Positions 39,816 to 50,512 are shown, counted from the first letter of the stretch. The stretch is 64,000 nucleotides of DNA from Budorcas taxicolor (GCF_023091745.1 NC_068926.1:51298001-51362000); one strand, 5' to 3'. A program made the numbers and translations. Notes: generated by a model from the letters alone, not told the origin.

Positions 39816-39914
39816 GAAAGCCAGTGGTTCCAGGTGTCTGCCACTGGTGGTGCTGGTGATGAACAGACAGAGGGCATCTCTTGGGTCTCCGCAGGCCTTG
39901 AAGCAAAGCCGCCC

Positions 39915-39969
39915 ACCCCGCCCCACCCCGGCCCCCACCCCGGCCCCCACCCCGGCCCCCACCCCGGCC
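39915..39969 (+). repeat. 12-bp C-rich minisatellite
   Basis: About four tandem units of 'ccccggccccca'. The complementary strand has regularly spaced G-runs, so quadruplex formation is plausible. Array length is probably variable. Confidence 0.93.
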
Positions 39970-40244
39970 TGGTCTGTGCTGCCTGCCTTGCCTTGACCTG
40001 GGCTTGGCTGGGAGCCAGGCTGCCAACACTGGGTGTGGCCCGAGCCCCCTCCCGTCCCCCCTTCCTTCCAGAAATGGGTCGATATCCTGGCTCCTTCCTG
40101 GTGTCTAATTGGTCCTGTTGGCTGCTGTCTCTGCAGATGGCCCCACACCCTGTAGTGAGAAGATGGGCGGGAGGTTTCTGAAAAGTGTATTCCGAGGTCA
40201 AGTTGAGGGTGGAGGGGGTGGAGGACGGGTGGCCAAGGGCAGTC

Positions 40245-40415
40245 CCCTGGGTGCCCATCTCTCTGCCCCTCACTGGCTGTGCCAGCTCGGGCGGATGGCT
40301 GAACTATTTTGGGTCTCAGGTTACCCATCTGTGAAATGGGGTCAGGATAGATGGCCCAGAACCTGGCATACCCTGAGCGCACTTACAGGAGGGGACTATT
40401 ATTACTGCTGTGGTG
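40245..40415 (+). mobile_element. MIR SINE
   Basis: 'ctcactggctgtgccagctc', 'gggtctcaggttacccatc', 'tgtgaaatggggtcaggata' and a 'ctattattactgc' end. Confidence 0.7.
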
Positions 40416-41422
40416 ACCTGCTGTGCTTGTTTCACCTGCCATAAGTGCAGGCCTCTAGGGAGCCCAGGTGGGTGATTTGGAGGCTGGGGCACTCATGGGC
40501 AGGGCTCAGGGCTACTCCTCCTCCTCCTCCTGACTGTGTGCCTCCCTTGGATGGCCCTCGAGCCCCGTGGAGTGGGGCGGTGCCCCCCATGGTTAGGTGG
40601 GCTGTGTCCCCTTTGGGCGGGGCCATGCATCCCCTTCTGTTGGGCCACAGCCCCTCCTCCCCACTTTGTCCTCCCCCAGGTCCTGTCCACTCAACATCCC
40701 TGCTGGCCGTGGTCTTGACTTGGCTGCCCCACAGCCCCACCCCCTGCCCCTCGGCTGTCGCTGACTGCCGTGGTCTGGTACGGAATCGGAGACCTGGGTG
40801 AACTCTTGGTGACTGCTTCTCTGCAGTTTCAAGGAGCGCCAGCCTCAGCTGTCACATGAGAAGGAAAATAAAATACCCCAGTGGCTTCTAAATGGAAGGA
40901 GCCGCCTCCCTCTCGCTCTGGCTGTCTGGCCTGCTTACTACCGCAGTGACAGGGAAGGGCGACACCTGGCCCCAGGGGACAGGGGAGACTTCCCTGTTCA
41001 TCTAGTGTGGAGAGATGTGCCAGGCAGGCCCAGGAGGTTCTGGGAGGGGTGTTAGGTACCCCCCTAACCCCCTGCCACCCTCTAATGCCTCAGGGCCCTG
41101 GCATGCTCCCGTCCTGGGTGCCTGGGTCACACTGCACCTGAAGTCCCCACATTCAGCCTGCAGGGACAGCTTCCAGAAGTTATGCCTGCCCCTTGGGGGC
41201 AATGTCGGGATCTGCAGGGTCCTGTTTAGGGCCTCCTTAGGGCACGTTTTGTGACTGGCTCATCTTGGCCTAGCAAGTTCACACTGCCACGCGGAGGCTC
41301 ATGTGGGGGCCACTTCCCTTTCCTCAAAATAGCAGGCATTGCAGTGGTCCCCAGGCCCTGGGTAATTTTTGTGGAACATGACCTGTGCTACTGAAGGAGT
41401 TTGAGGTGGGAAGGCAGGGGCT
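40416..41422. other. Unique GC-rich stretch
   Basis: About 1 kb with a short CTC run at 40,513-40,530 and scattered CpGs. No young repeats and no splice-bounded exon. Confidence 0.4.
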
Positions 41423-41523
41423 GCCAGGGACGGGGGGAGCCTGGTAGGCTTCCGTCTATGGGGTTGCACAGGGTCAGACGCGACTGAAGCGACTTAGGAG
41501 CAGCAGCAGCAGCAGCAGCAGCT
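41423..41523 (+). mobile_element. Bov-A fragment with (AGC)n tail
   Basis: Only the 3' part of a Bov-A unit ('ggagcctggtaggcttccg' to 'gacgcgactgaagcgactta'), followed by seven to eight AGC units, the usual Bov-A2 tail. Confidence 0.9.
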
Positions 41524-42071
41524 GGTGAAGCAGCATCTTTTCTCCAAGGCTGACTCGGAGAGGGACCTAGTTCAGGCCCCGAGGGTCCTGGCTGGGGACC
41601 TTGTCCCAGCCCCTAAGCTCATTGGCCGAGTGATTGAACTTGACCTGTGCCCACTGAGGATGTTGAGATGAAATGACAGGGACTATGGGTGGAGCATCTC
41701 CTCTCTGAGGGGCGGTACTGAGGGTCCTGGGCTGGAGGGGCAGAGCCTGGGCGGGGAACCTGCCCTGGGAGGAGGTGATGACTGGGCGGGACTACAGTGG
41801 TTAGTTGTGGCTCCTGCTTCTGGTTGGGCGCTGGCTTCTGGCCTCTGCACTGACTGGGGGAGAATCGTGGAGGACCCGCCCAGTGGGCGGACCACTGAGG
41901 TGAATGGCAGCCTGGCTGTGCAATCCCTTGGAGCCTCAGTCTGTCCATCAGGGAGATGGGCAGCAGCAGCTCCGGAGGATCGGGTCAGGTTACTGCTGCC
42001 CTTAGACTGAGGGTCTGAGAACACAGAGGAGAGTAACAGTAACAGCGCTCAGCCCCGCGTGTGCAATTAAG
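41524..42071. other. Unassigned sequence
   Basis: Contains MIR-like phrases near 41,935-41,960 ('gcctcagtctgtccatcagg'). Otherwise unique. Confidence 0.35.
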
Positions 42072-42480
42072 GCCGCCTGGGCACCTGTTCTGACTTCTCT
42101 CACCAGCCATATGAGCCTGGGGCAAATGACTCAATCTCCCCAAGTCTCAGGTTACTCATCTGTAAAATGGGGATAATAAATAACCCACCTGAGGGACTTC
42201 CCTGGTGGTCCAGTGGTTAAGAATCTGCCTTCCAGTGCGGGGGACGCGAGTTTGATCCCTGGTTGGGGAACTAGATCCCACCCACATGCCACAACTAAGA
42301 CCTGGTGCAGCCAAATAAATTTCACGAAAGGGCTTGTTGAGGTCCACTATGCCGGGCCCCGTTCCAAGAGGCTGAGCTGTACTGAGTCACTTAATCATCG
42401 CAGCAACCCTGTGAGGGGACTCTGTTACCACCCCTCAGTTTACACACGGGGAGAGGGGGAGACCGAGGCACAGGGAATAA
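42072..42480. mobile_element. Two opposed MIR SINEs around a SINE2 insertion
   Basis: 42,072-42,192 is sense MIR ('aagtctcaggttactcatct', 'gtaaaatggggataataaat'). 42,323-42,480 is antisense MIR ('gagtcacttaatcatcgcag', 'gaccgaggcacagggaata'). A SINE2-type element sits between them. Confidence 0.68.
42193..42322 (+). mobile_element. SINE2-type tRNA-Glu SINE (short form)
   Basis: 'gggacttccctggtggtcc', B box 'gagtttgatccctggttgg', 'atgccacaactaagacctgg', tail 'gcagccaaataaattt'. Well preserved. Confidence 0.93.
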
Positions 42481-43148
42481 GGTGCCTTGGGTGTCCAGTG
42501 CGGTGGTGGCCGACCGGGACCGGAGCCTTAACTCCTCCTGTCGCTGCTTGCCTGTCGGCTGCAGGCATTGCCAGGGCTCCCTCAACATCCGGAAAGTGTG
42601 CCCCCGGGGGGCCCTGCCGCGGGTGCAGCCCGCATGGCTGGAGGCCCGGAGGAGGCAGGGCTGGGAGAGAGGATTTGTTTTGAGCCCTGGCTTGGGCAAT
42701 CGCTTTCAGCAACTTGCCCAAGGGACAGGTGGAGGCAAAGGCCAGGTGTTATCAGGGCCTCCGGGGGCCCGCAGAGTCAGGGCCTTGCCCCTGGGTGGCT
42801 TGGGGAGAAAGGCCTGGAGGTACTGAGGCTCAGCTACCGAGCACTTAACTGGTATTGAGGCCGGAGCCCTGAGGTTCTTCTGACTTTAGGAGAGACGCCT
42901 GTGCAGGGAGACGCTGGGCTTGGGGAAGGGGACACCGCCTCCATGGAGCCCTCAGGGATTGACCTGGAGGTGTCTCCCTGGCCCTGCCTCACACCGTTCT
43001 ACTTGGTGATGTGACCGTTCAGAATGTGCTACTCCCCTCCTGTGGCCTCACCCTGGAAATAGTGATAATACCCTCACCTCCTGGGACACCCTCGCTGTCT
43101 TCGCATTTTCGTCCTCACCTGCCATCACTCCTGTCATTTACTGCAGGC
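42481..43148. other. Unique GC-rich stretch
   Basis: Repeat-free. CpGs cluster loosely at 42,500-42,650 but not to island density. No exon is supported despite open frames of 96-156 codons. Confidence 0.4.
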
Positions 43149-43160
43149 TTACCCTGATTT

Positions 43161-43356
43161 GGGCTTTACTTGTGGCTCAGCTGGTAGAGAATTCGCCTGC
43201 AATGCAGGAGACCCTGGTTCGTTCCCTGGATTGGGAAGATCCCCTGGAGAAGGGAAAGGCTACACACTCTAGTGTTTTGGCCTGAGAATTCCATGGACTG
43301 TATAGTCGATGGGGCCGCAAAGAGTTGGACATAACTGAGCGACTTTCACTTTCACT
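43161..43356 (+). mobile_element. Bov-tA SINE with target-site duplication
   Basis: Complete head and body with a small central deletion. Flanked by TTACCCTGATTT (43,149-43,160) and TTACCCTGGTTT (43,357-43,368). Confidence 0.94.
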
Positions 43357-43453
43357 TTACCCTGGTTTATGTCTGTTACTTCAGTCACTGCTTTTTGATG
43401 TCATCTTGCTCTTTTCTTTTTTTTTTTCCCTTTTAAAGTTTTGGTTGTGCCTT

Positions 43454-43680
43454 GGGAATTCCCAGGCGGTGCTAGTGGTAAGAATCCCCCTGCCAATGCA
43501 GAAGACATAAGAGAAGCAGGTTTGATCCCTGGGTGGGGAAGATTCCCTGGGGGAGGGCATGACAACCCACTCCAGTATTCTTGCCTGGAGAATCCTATGG
43601 ACAGAGGAGCCTGGCGGGCTACAGCCCATAGGGTTGCACAGAGTCTGACACGGCTGAAGCAACCTAGCATGTGTGCATGA
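43454..43680 (+). mobile_element. Bov-tA SINE
   Basis: 'gggaattcccaggcggtgc' head variant with a 'acataagagaagc' insertion before the B box, then a full body. Directly followed by a GT repeat. Confidence 0.93.
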
Positions 43681-43690
43681 ACCCATGAAT

Positions 43691-43693
<3 letters not shown>

Positions 43694-43735
<42 letters not shown>
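43694..43735 (+). repeat. (TG)n microsatellite
   Basis: Twenty-one uninterrupted TG units. The longest simple repeat in the window, likely polymorphic. Confidence 0.98.
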
Positions 43736-43736
<1 letters not shown>

Positions 43737-44067
43737 CTGAAGGTGGGCACGAACAGCTGAGTGTGCGAGCACAGGTGTGGCTGAGACCTTGAATGAGGGG
43801 GTCTGCTCCCTGACTGGACTCCCTTGCACAGGGGTCAGAGCTGCCCGCCTCCTAGGAGGCCCAGGGCAGGGGGACCTTTCCAGGCCCAGGGAGGTCCCAG
43901 TGGGTGTGGTGTGGCTCTGGTGGGAAGTTCCTGCAGCTTGGGGTCAACCTGGGGGCTGAAGCGGCCATTTCCCCCGTCCTGCTCCTCCTGTTCACACCCA
44001 AGGAAGGTCTTACTGCACTGCACACCCCTCTGTCCATCCCCCACCCAGTGACCTGGCTCCCGTGGCC
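43736..44067. other. Unassigned sequence
   Basis: Unique, GC-rich; nothing gene-like. Confidence 0.35.
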
Positions 44068-44245
44068 TAAAGAGCTTGGATCTGGATTGGAATCCTGGCT
44101 CCTTCCCTTCCTAGTGGGATGACCTTGGGTGAGTTACCCCCACCCTCAGCATCAACTTCCTGGGCTGAAAACCGAGGCCACCCCCATCTCCCAGGATGGT
44201 TGTGGGAATTATATGGGGTAACGGGGAAGCAGCTGGAACCCAGAA
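44068..44245 (+). mobile_element. MIR SINE
   Basis: 'ttggaatcctggctccttcc', 'gggatgaccttgggtgagtt' and 'ggttgtgggaattatatggg' in sense order. Confidence 0.7.
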
Positions 44246-44379
44246 GGGCTACAGAAAGTGTATGTGGTTCTCCTGCCCTCTCCAACTCAGAGCCGTCTCC
44301 AGGCCGGGAGGCTGCGGGGGCCCAGCGTGGCCACCAGGGCTCCTCTTTCATCCCTCGTCTGTGTGGACGCTACTTGCAA

Positions 44380-44720
44380 AATGTTCTCCATCCTGTCCAT
44401 TTGTCCCACTTCCATCTCCACCCATCCTCCACTCCAGAGCCCAAAAAATGCACTCTCCAAATTCCAATGGGACCGGTCCCTTTCTGCATGCAGAACCCTC
44501 CGAAGGGTCTCCCCGCCCCAGGGAATAAAGCCCCCAATCCGCAGGGCCCAGCGTGATCAGCTCTGTCTCTTCAGCATTCACACACGCTCTGTTCCGATTT
44601 CTGTGCTGGGATCAGCTGTTCTCTGCCTGCACCCCTCATCTTCTCGTGTTGCCAACCCACCCCAATTTGGGCCAAGCACACCTTCCTTCTTGGGGCTCGG
44701 CATGGCTTCTCCTGGAAAGT
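44380..44720 (+). mobile_element. L2 LINE fragment
   Basis: 'catcctccactccagagcc', 'ttctgcatgcagaaccctcc' and 'gctgttctctgcctgcaccc' resemble the L2 mid-3' region. Diverged. Confidence 0.5.
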
Positions 44721-45299
44721 CCCCAAATTCTTCAGGCTGGGAACTGCTCTCTGGACCTGCATGCTGCCAGCATTGCTGGAAGAACTCTGTCCTCCTGAGG
44801 CTTGTGACCCTGGGGCTGGCCCGGGCCAGTCGTGACTCCACACCATCAGAGGATTCCATTTGGGGACTAGCTGGAGCTGGGAGAAGGTGGGAAGCAGGTG
44901 GGATCTGATCTCCAAGCTGCCCTTCCAAGGTGGTGCCTGGGGAGAGCGCTCACCCACCTGACCCTGCCTGAGCCCTTCATAGGTCCTGCTGCAGGGAACT
45001 GGCCATGGAGGCTCTCGGGAGCCCCAGGCTGGGAAGGCTGTGGAGACACACCTGGTCTCCCTACTTCCAGCCTTCCTGCTGGGCCTTGTCTCTGCAGCTG
45101 CCCAGGACAAGTACCTAGCCTGGAGGCATCGTAGTGAAAAAAAAAAAACAAAACTTAAAAGAATAGGAGAGAAGGGGCAGGATCCTCCCCCTTGAGCCAC
45201 TGGCGGCTGCGGCCCCTTTTAGGACTTCTGGGTCTTGGAACTTAGCTGCCAGCCCCTGCATCAGGGTAACGTAATGTCCAGCAGGAACTGAGCCTACGT
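44721..45299. other. Unassigned sequence
   Basis: Unique apart from an A run at 45,138-45,148. Open frames on both strands reflect composition. Confidence 0.35.
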
Positions 45300-45680
45300 T
45301 GGCTCTGCAAGCACTTCATCTCCACGGTGTCCCTGTAAGGTCAGTGCTTTTATCTTTCATCTTACCCACTTTATTTTTTAATTAAAAAAGAATTTGTTTT
45401 GGCTGCACTGCATGGTTAGCAGGATCTCAGTTCCTCGATCAGCGATCAGACCTGGGCCCCCGGCAGTGAAAGTTCAGAGTTCTGACCACTGGACCGCCAG
45501 GGAATTAAATTCCCTCGTCCCCATTTTAGAGGGGAAGAAATTGAGGCTCGGAGACTTGAAGCTACTTGTCCCAGGGTGCACACAGCTAGGAGGGGCAGAG
45601 CCCAGATTTGAACCCAGGGAGCTTGGTTCTGGAGCCTGAGCCCCACATGCAGTGGTCTTGTGAGCGCCGGTAGCCTCAGC
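45300..45680 (-). mobile_element. MIR SINE, antisense, split by a SINE
   Basis: Left part 'tgcaagcacttcatctccac'. Right part 'tccccattttagaggggaag', 'cccagggtgcacacagctag', 'cccagatttgaacccaggg'. Interrupted at 45,385-45,504. Confidence 0.72.
45385..45504 (-). mobile_element. CHR/SINE2-type SINE, antisense
   Basis: 'ttttggctgcactgcatgg', 'gatcagcgatcagacctggg', 'ctgaccactggaccgccagg'. Moderately diverged. Confidence 0.87.
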
Positions 45681-45769
45681 TCCACTCACCTCTGATGCAG
45701 AGGAGGTTCCCTGAAGGTGCAGCCAAGGCAGAAATGTTTGTGAATGGACGGGTCTTGGAGATGGCCTTG

Positions 45770-45897
45770 GGGATTGGGCCTGTCTTCTGGATGGGAAAAC
45801 TGAGGTCAGAGAAAACGGAGGGCTTGCCCAAGGTCACAGCCGTTAGTAGAAGAACTGGGACCAGAGCCAGGTTTTAGATCTCTGTCCAGTGGTCTGC
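45770..45897 (-). mobile_element. MIR SINE, antisense
   Basis: 'tcttctggatgggaaaactg', 'gcttgcccaaggtcacagcc' and 'ggtctgcccattac' in antisense order. Confidence 0.72.
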
Positions 45898-45913
45898 CCA
45901 TTACTGTTTGTTT

Positions 45914-46121
45914 GAAGTGTGTTGCCTACTCAGTCATTCTGACTCTTTGCGACCCCATGGACTGTAGCCCGTCAGACTCCTCTGTCCATGGAATTCTCCA
46001 CGCTAGAATAATGAATCGGTTGCCATTCCCTTCTCCAGGGGATCTTCCTGACCCAGGGATCGAACATGGGTCTCTGCCTTGGTGGCAAGATTCTTTACCA
46101 TCTGAGACACCAGGGAAGCCC
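45914..46121 (-). mobile_element. Bov-tA SINE, antisense, with target-site duplication
   Basis: Complete in reverse. Flanked by exact 11-bp copies ACTGTTTGTTT (45,903-45,913 and 46,122-46,132). Confidence 0.95.
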
Positions 46122-46249
46122 ACTGTTTGTTTACTTGTTCTTTTTGTGTGTGTGTGCAGAGGCTAACACAGTAAAGAATGCATCAACACCTGGGTGCAGA
46201 TTAATGAATAATTGTTAAGGAGATAGGTGATCAGTGTTCTAATTTTTGT

Positions 46250-47160
46250 GGAAAACATTTTCTTTGTTCTAGGGTGACTGCCTCTGCAGATCTCTTGTGA
46301 AAGTGGAGTCTTGCCTTTCCCAGAATCCTATAAATGGAATCCTAATGCGAGCTTAGTATCTGACATTCTTCCACGTGCTTGTGTGTTTGTAGTTTGCTCG
46401 AATTTATTGTAGAGTAGTAGTCCATGGTATAGATGTACCGCTGTTTGTTTATCCCTTTGTCTATGGATGGATATATTGTTTATAGTGTTTTTTTTTTTGT
46501 GATGATGAATAAAGCTCTTATTCATTCATTGAACATTCACGTATTGGTACAACTCTGTGTGTGAGCATATGCTTTCATTTTTGTTGGGTAAATACCCAGC
46601 AGTGAAATTGCTGGGTCATACGGTCACCCAAATGTATGTTTAACTTTGTAAGAAACTGCCAAAATGTTTTCCTAAGTAGTTGCACCATTTTGCATTCCAC
46701 TAGCAATGTCTGAGAATTCCAGTTGATCTGCATTCTTGTCAACACATGGTATTGTCTGTCTTATTTTGGCCATCCAGATGGATGTGTAGGGTATCTCTTG
46801 TTCTTATTTTTTAAAATATTTATTTGTTTGGCAGTGCCAGGTCTTAGTTGCAGCAAACGGGATCTTTTAGTTTTGGCATGTGGGGCCTAGTTCCCCAACC
46901 AGGGGTTGAACCCTGGGCCCCCTGCATTGGGCGTGGGGAGTCTTAGCCATTGGACCACCAGGGAAGTCCCTGGTCTCTTGTTTTTAGTTTGCACTTTCCT
47001 TCTGACTAATGATATTGAGCATCTTTTCGTGTGCTCATTGGCCATTTCTATATCCACTTTTGCAAAGTGCTATCAAGTCTTTTTGCCCATTTTTCTATTG
47101 GGTCGACTGGTTCTTATTTATTTGTGCGTGTGATTTTAATATCCTGGACGCTTGTTTTTA
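46250..47160 (-). mobile_element. Old L1 3' half, antisense, split by a SINE
   Basis: Recognised by antisense ORF2-end phrases: 'tgttgggtaaatacccagca', 'gtgaaattgctgggtcatac', 'ccattttgcattccactagc' and 'tattgagcatcttttcgtg'. No open frame survives. CHR-type SINE at 46,807-46,973. Confidence 0.85.
46807..46973 (-). mobile_element. CHR/SINE2-type SINE in L1, with target-site duplication
   Basis: 'ggcagtgccaggtcttagtt', 'aaccaggggttgaaccctgg', 'gaccaccagggaagtccc'. Flanked by TCTCTTGTTCTTA (46,794-46,806) and TCTCTTGTTTTTA (46,974-46,986). Confidence 0.93.
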
Positions 47161-47384
47161 TTGTGCTGGCTTTGACTTTGAAGGGTGACTCAGGAATTCT
47201 TGAATGAGAGTAGTAGGCCCAGGTGTCACTTACTGGCTTTTTATGGGGTCCCCTGGGAGGTTAATGGGGGATGTTCATGGCAACACTGTAATCTACCACT
47301 GTTGGTCCAACACTGTTGGACCCCCAACACAGGCCCAGGGTCCCTGGGGGGGACTGCTGCGGTGTGGGCTGCCTTTGTAACCAC

Positions 47385-47545
47385 ATAGTTTGGATTAGAA
47401 TCCCAGCTCCATGGCTTCCTAGTTGTGGATCCTGGGACTTGAGACTTTGATTCTCTGAACCTCAGTTTCCCTCTCTGTCAAATGAGCTAGCAGTACCGCC
47501 TCATAGGGTTGTCATGGAGAAATACTTGGCCCCAGGCCCAGGCTA
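47385..47545 (+). mobile_element. MIR SINE
   Basis: 'agaatcccagctccatggct', 'tctctgaacctcagtttccc', 'cctcatagggttgtcatgga' in sense order. Confidence 0.78.
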
Positions 47546-48035
47546 GGGCCTTGCCATCTACCTGCACTTTGATGTGGTCATGCCCTGGGCCATGTGTGGA
47601 GGCTGGGATCCTTGCTAACAAGACCCACATGTTCCCCTGCAGGTCCCCGGGAGGCTCTGAGGAATTGGAGTTGCTGGAGGCTTTTTCTGGTAGGTTCCTG
47701 TTTGTCCCCACTTGCTGTCTCCAGCATATTGCTGGGACCTCCTCGGGGTGGTGGGTCGAAAGTTGCTGGGTTGCCATATTCTACTGGTGGGTGGATGTGG
47801 TGGGGTTGTGGGGGGGCGCTCCGTATGGCTTCATGGGGTGTGGAATGGGCAGCACCATTGCCCACTGTGAAGGCTGTGGGGTCCTCCAGGATGGAATATT
47901 TTCTAACCGGATGCAGTGCTGTTCAGACAGGGCCTGGGAGAAGGAGCTGCCCCGATAGTGCAGCTGTGGGACTATGCATCTTCTTCACCTCTGGGGTTCA
48001 CGGGCACATGGCTTCTGTGCCCTGATGGTGGGCTG
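47546..48035. other. Unassigned sequence
   Basis: Unique, with overlapping open frames of 95-149 codons on both strands that have no splice or domain support. Confidence 0.4.
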
Positions 48036-48175
48036 CAGTCTCAGAGGGGGCGGGGCCTGTGTGCAGACTCAGAGAGGGCGGGGCCAATGTGCAGGCTCAG
48101 AGGGGGCGGGGCCTGTGTGCAGACTCAGAGAGGGCGCGGCCAATGTGCAGTCTCAGAGAGGGCAGGGCCAGTGTG
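48036..48175 (+). repeat. 28-bp GC-box minisatellite (5 units)
   Basis: Five head-to-tail units of exactly 28 bp, starting at 48,036, 48,064, 48,092, 48,120 and 48,148. Units alternate between two types ('gggggcggggcctg' and 'gagggcggggccaa'), so a 56-bp pair is the higher-order unit. The first three carry an intact GGGCGGGGC Sp/KLF-type core; units four and five have one substitution in it. Twenty-eight is not a multiple of three, arguing against a coding repeat. Confidence 0.97.
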
Positions 48176-48244
48176 CGGGCCCTTGAATTGGGACGTTGGA
48201 TGTTGGAGGAGGGTGCGGGGCTGGACACCGGTGCACCACTGTGG

Positions 48245-48415
48245 TCACTGTGCCCAGTGGGAGACCTGGGTCCCAGTCTCGGCCCCTTTCATGCTGAGCG
48301 CCCAGGGCAGGTCACTCACCTCCATCTCCCCTTCCATAAACCCCGCAGGGTCGCTGCAGTGATTCAGTGGGCTGCTGTGGGACAGCGTCTGGCCCAGAGG
48401 AGGTGCTCAAAAGTC
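48245..48415 (+). mobile_element. MIR SINE
   Basis: 'agggcaggtcactcacctcc', 'atctccccttccataaacc' and a 'gaggaggtgctcaaaag' tail. Confidence 0.6.
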
Positions 48416-48434
48416 CATCACCATTTAGGGCTTT

Positions 48435-48640
48435 TCGTGTGACCCCATTTTGTCACCCTCATGGTGATGCTGCAAAACGGACTGTTATCCTCATTTTAAC
48501 AAATGAGGAAAGGGAAGCATGCATAGATCACCTGTTCCATGGCTCAGCTGAAAGCAGAGAGCTGGCTGAGACTAATTCTTTGACCCTCCCAGGGAACCCA
48601 GTGGATTCTTCCTCAACGCACCCATTTCACAGCCGTTTCA
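48435..48640 (-). mobile_element. MIR SINE, antisense
   Basis: 'atcctcattttaacaaatg', 'aggaaagggaagcatgcata' and diverged flanks. Confidence 0.5.
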
Positions 48641-48853
48641 CTGGGCAGACTGAGGCCCATGTTGGGCATGTCTGTGCCCACTGCCCTCTCTGTCTCCACC
48701 ACCCACCTGGTTCCTATGAAGGCAGGAGTCTCCTCAGAGAGCTTCTCCCCCAGAGTGACTGGAGGGAGGCCATAGGGAGCACTGGCAAAGTTTGGGGTGT
48801 CAGGGGGAAGAGAAGGCAGACCAGAGGTGGGTCAGTGGGCTGGGCACAGGCTT

Positions 48854-48975
48854 GTTTTTTCTTTGGCTGTGCAGTGCAATTTGTTGGATCTTAGTTCCCT
48901 GACCAGGGATTGAACCCAGGCCCCTGGCAGTGAAAAGCACCCAAGTCCTAACCAGGGACCACCAGGGAAATCCAA
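48854..48975 (-). mobile_element. CHR/SINE2-type SINE, antisense, with target-site duplication
   Basis: 'tttggctgtgcagtgcaatt', 'accagggattgaacccaggc', 'gaccaccagggaaatcc'. Flanked by GCACAGGCTTG (48,843-48,853) and GCATAGGCTTG (48,976-48,986). Confidence 0.92.
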
Positions 48976-49035
48976 GCATAGGCTTGAAGGAGAGGATTCA
49001 GGTACTGGCCTGGCTAGCCAGAGAGGGAGGCATCT

Positions 49036-49060
49036 TTTATTTTATTTTATTTTTTTTAAC
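49036..49060 (+). repeat. (TTTTA)n tract
   Basis: T-rich tract of three to four TTTTA units ending in a T run. Confidence 0.85.
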
Positions 49061-49084
49061 CAGGGGAGGCAAGTGGTCCTGAGC

Positions 49085-49240
49085 AGGGACCCCAGAGCCT
49101 GACTGCCTGAGTGCCTATTGCCCTCTGTCACTTACTGTCTCTGTGACTTTGGGCAAGTCCCCTTGCCACCTCATACTTCAGTTTCTGCATCTGTAGAATG
49201 GGGATGGAATCAAATGCGCGCATAGAACTGGTGATGAGCA
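49085..49240 (+). mobile_element. MIR SINE
   Basis: 'agagcctgactgcctgagtg', 'gtctctgtgactttgggcaa', 'catctgtagaatggggatg'. Well preserved. Confidence 0.82.
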
Positions 49241-49734
49241 GATCGTTGCTAAGATCTTGGTGCTTTGTATTTTTGTTGAAGCAGTCAGGTGCCCTAGCAG
49301 AGGAGGGGGCTGAATCTGCAGGTCTCCTGTGTGTTGTCCTTGGCTCCCAGGACAGGGGGCTGCCAACTGTCCCTAGCCTGGGAGAGGCAGTCATGTCCCC
49401 CAGAGACCCCTATGGGTGTGATGAGGAAATGCCACTCCCTCTTCTTCCCCAACCCCCAACTCTTCTAGAGAGTCAGGAATTTTGGGGAAGAAGCAGAGAC
49501 ACATCCTGGAGGGTACATGGGGTGCCCACCCAATCCGTGCCAGTGAGGAAGGGCTGGTCAGTGGGAGTGGGTGCTGGGGAGTAGGCACTGGGCCTTTGCA
49601 GATGTCAACTTGGCCTCTTCCCAGCTCTGTGCCACTGATTGGGATTGGTGTTCAGCCACTAGGGCTTGGGACATAGGGCATGGGCTATCCCAGGCACCAG
49701 TTCTCAGCAGGCAGGAAGCACTCACTTAGCACCC
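49241..49734. other. Unassigned sequence
   Basis: Unique; no exon or repeat recognised. Confidence 0.35.
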
Positions 49735-49746
49735 CCAGCATTTTTC

Positions 49747-49878
49747 TTTTTTTTAATAGATATTTTCTTGGCCACATGCTCAGGATGTGGGATCTTAGTT
49801 CCTTGACTGCAGACTGAACTCGCACCCCCTGCGTTGGAAGTGCGGAGTCTTAACCGCTGGCCCACCAGGAAAGTCCCT
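49747..49878 (-). mobile_element. CHR/SINE2-type SINE, antisense, with target-site duplication
   Basis: 'cttggccacatgctcaggat', 'gcagactgaactcgcaccc', 'gcccaccaggaaagtccc'. Flanked by CCAGCATTTTTC (49,735-49,746) and CCAGCATCTTTC (49,879-49,890). Confidence 0.92.
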
Positions 49879-50129
49879 CCAGCATCTTTCGTTACCTCTT
49901 AGTGATGAAGCTGTTCTTCCAGGACTGGAGAGGGTTGTCAGCCAGGCCTGGCTCCAGGGAGGGTTGGAGGAGGGTCTGAAGAGCCTCCACTCTGGCCCTC
50001 AGTGTTCATGGTGGGGTCAAGATCTGTTACCTTCTCCTCAGGCTGCTGAGTACCAGTCACTGCTGTTCCCCCATCAGGGCCACGCTGGTGCAGTTGGGAC
50101 TGGGGCAGTGTTCTGGGAGGGACAGTGGG

Positions 50130-50225
50130 GGTGTGGTCACTTATGTAGCCCCATTCTGCAGAGGAGCAAACTGAGGCCGAGAGATGGGAAAAGGTCTCTC
50201 TCAGGCTAAAACACTGAGAGGCAGA
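50130..50225 (-). mobile_element. MIR SINE fragment, antisense
   Basis: 'gccccattctgcagaggagc', 'aaactgaggccgagagatgg', then degenerate. Confidence 0.65.
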
Positions 50226-50319
50226 TTGAGGGTGAGTTCTGGTTGTCTCTGTGATATCCAGCCCTGGACTGGCATCCTGAGGCTCTGGGGTGGTTTTGCA
50301 GTGGGTGGACCTCCTGCAG

Positions 50320-50512
50320 TGCATGCATGCTAAGTCATGTCCAACTCTTTGCAACCCCCTGGACTGTAGCCCACCAGGCTCCTCTGTCCATGGGATTTTC
50401 CAGACAAGAATACTGGAGTTGGTTGCCATGCCCTCCTCCAGGGGATCCTCTTGAACCAGGGATCTCCTGCATTGGCAGGGCAGATTCTTTAGCACTAGTG
50501 CTACCTGGGAAG
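50320..50512 (-). mobile_element. Bov-tA SINE, antisense, with target-site duplication
   Basis: Complete in reverse with a small deletion in the head. Flanked by exact 10-bp copies CCTCCTGCAG (50,310-50,319 and 50,513-50,522). Confidence 0.95.

Noticed and set aside
37970..40273. Minus-strand frames of 211-222 codons
   Set aside because: They cross MIR copies and a minisatellite and are low-complexity; GC content explains the length.
44258..45200. Opposed frames of 209-216 codons
   Set aside because: They overlap each other on opposite strands and cross MIR and L2 remnants.
48036..48175. CRISPR-like array
   Set aside because: The 28-bp repeats are contiguous with no spacers, in a mammalian genome; this is a minisatellite.
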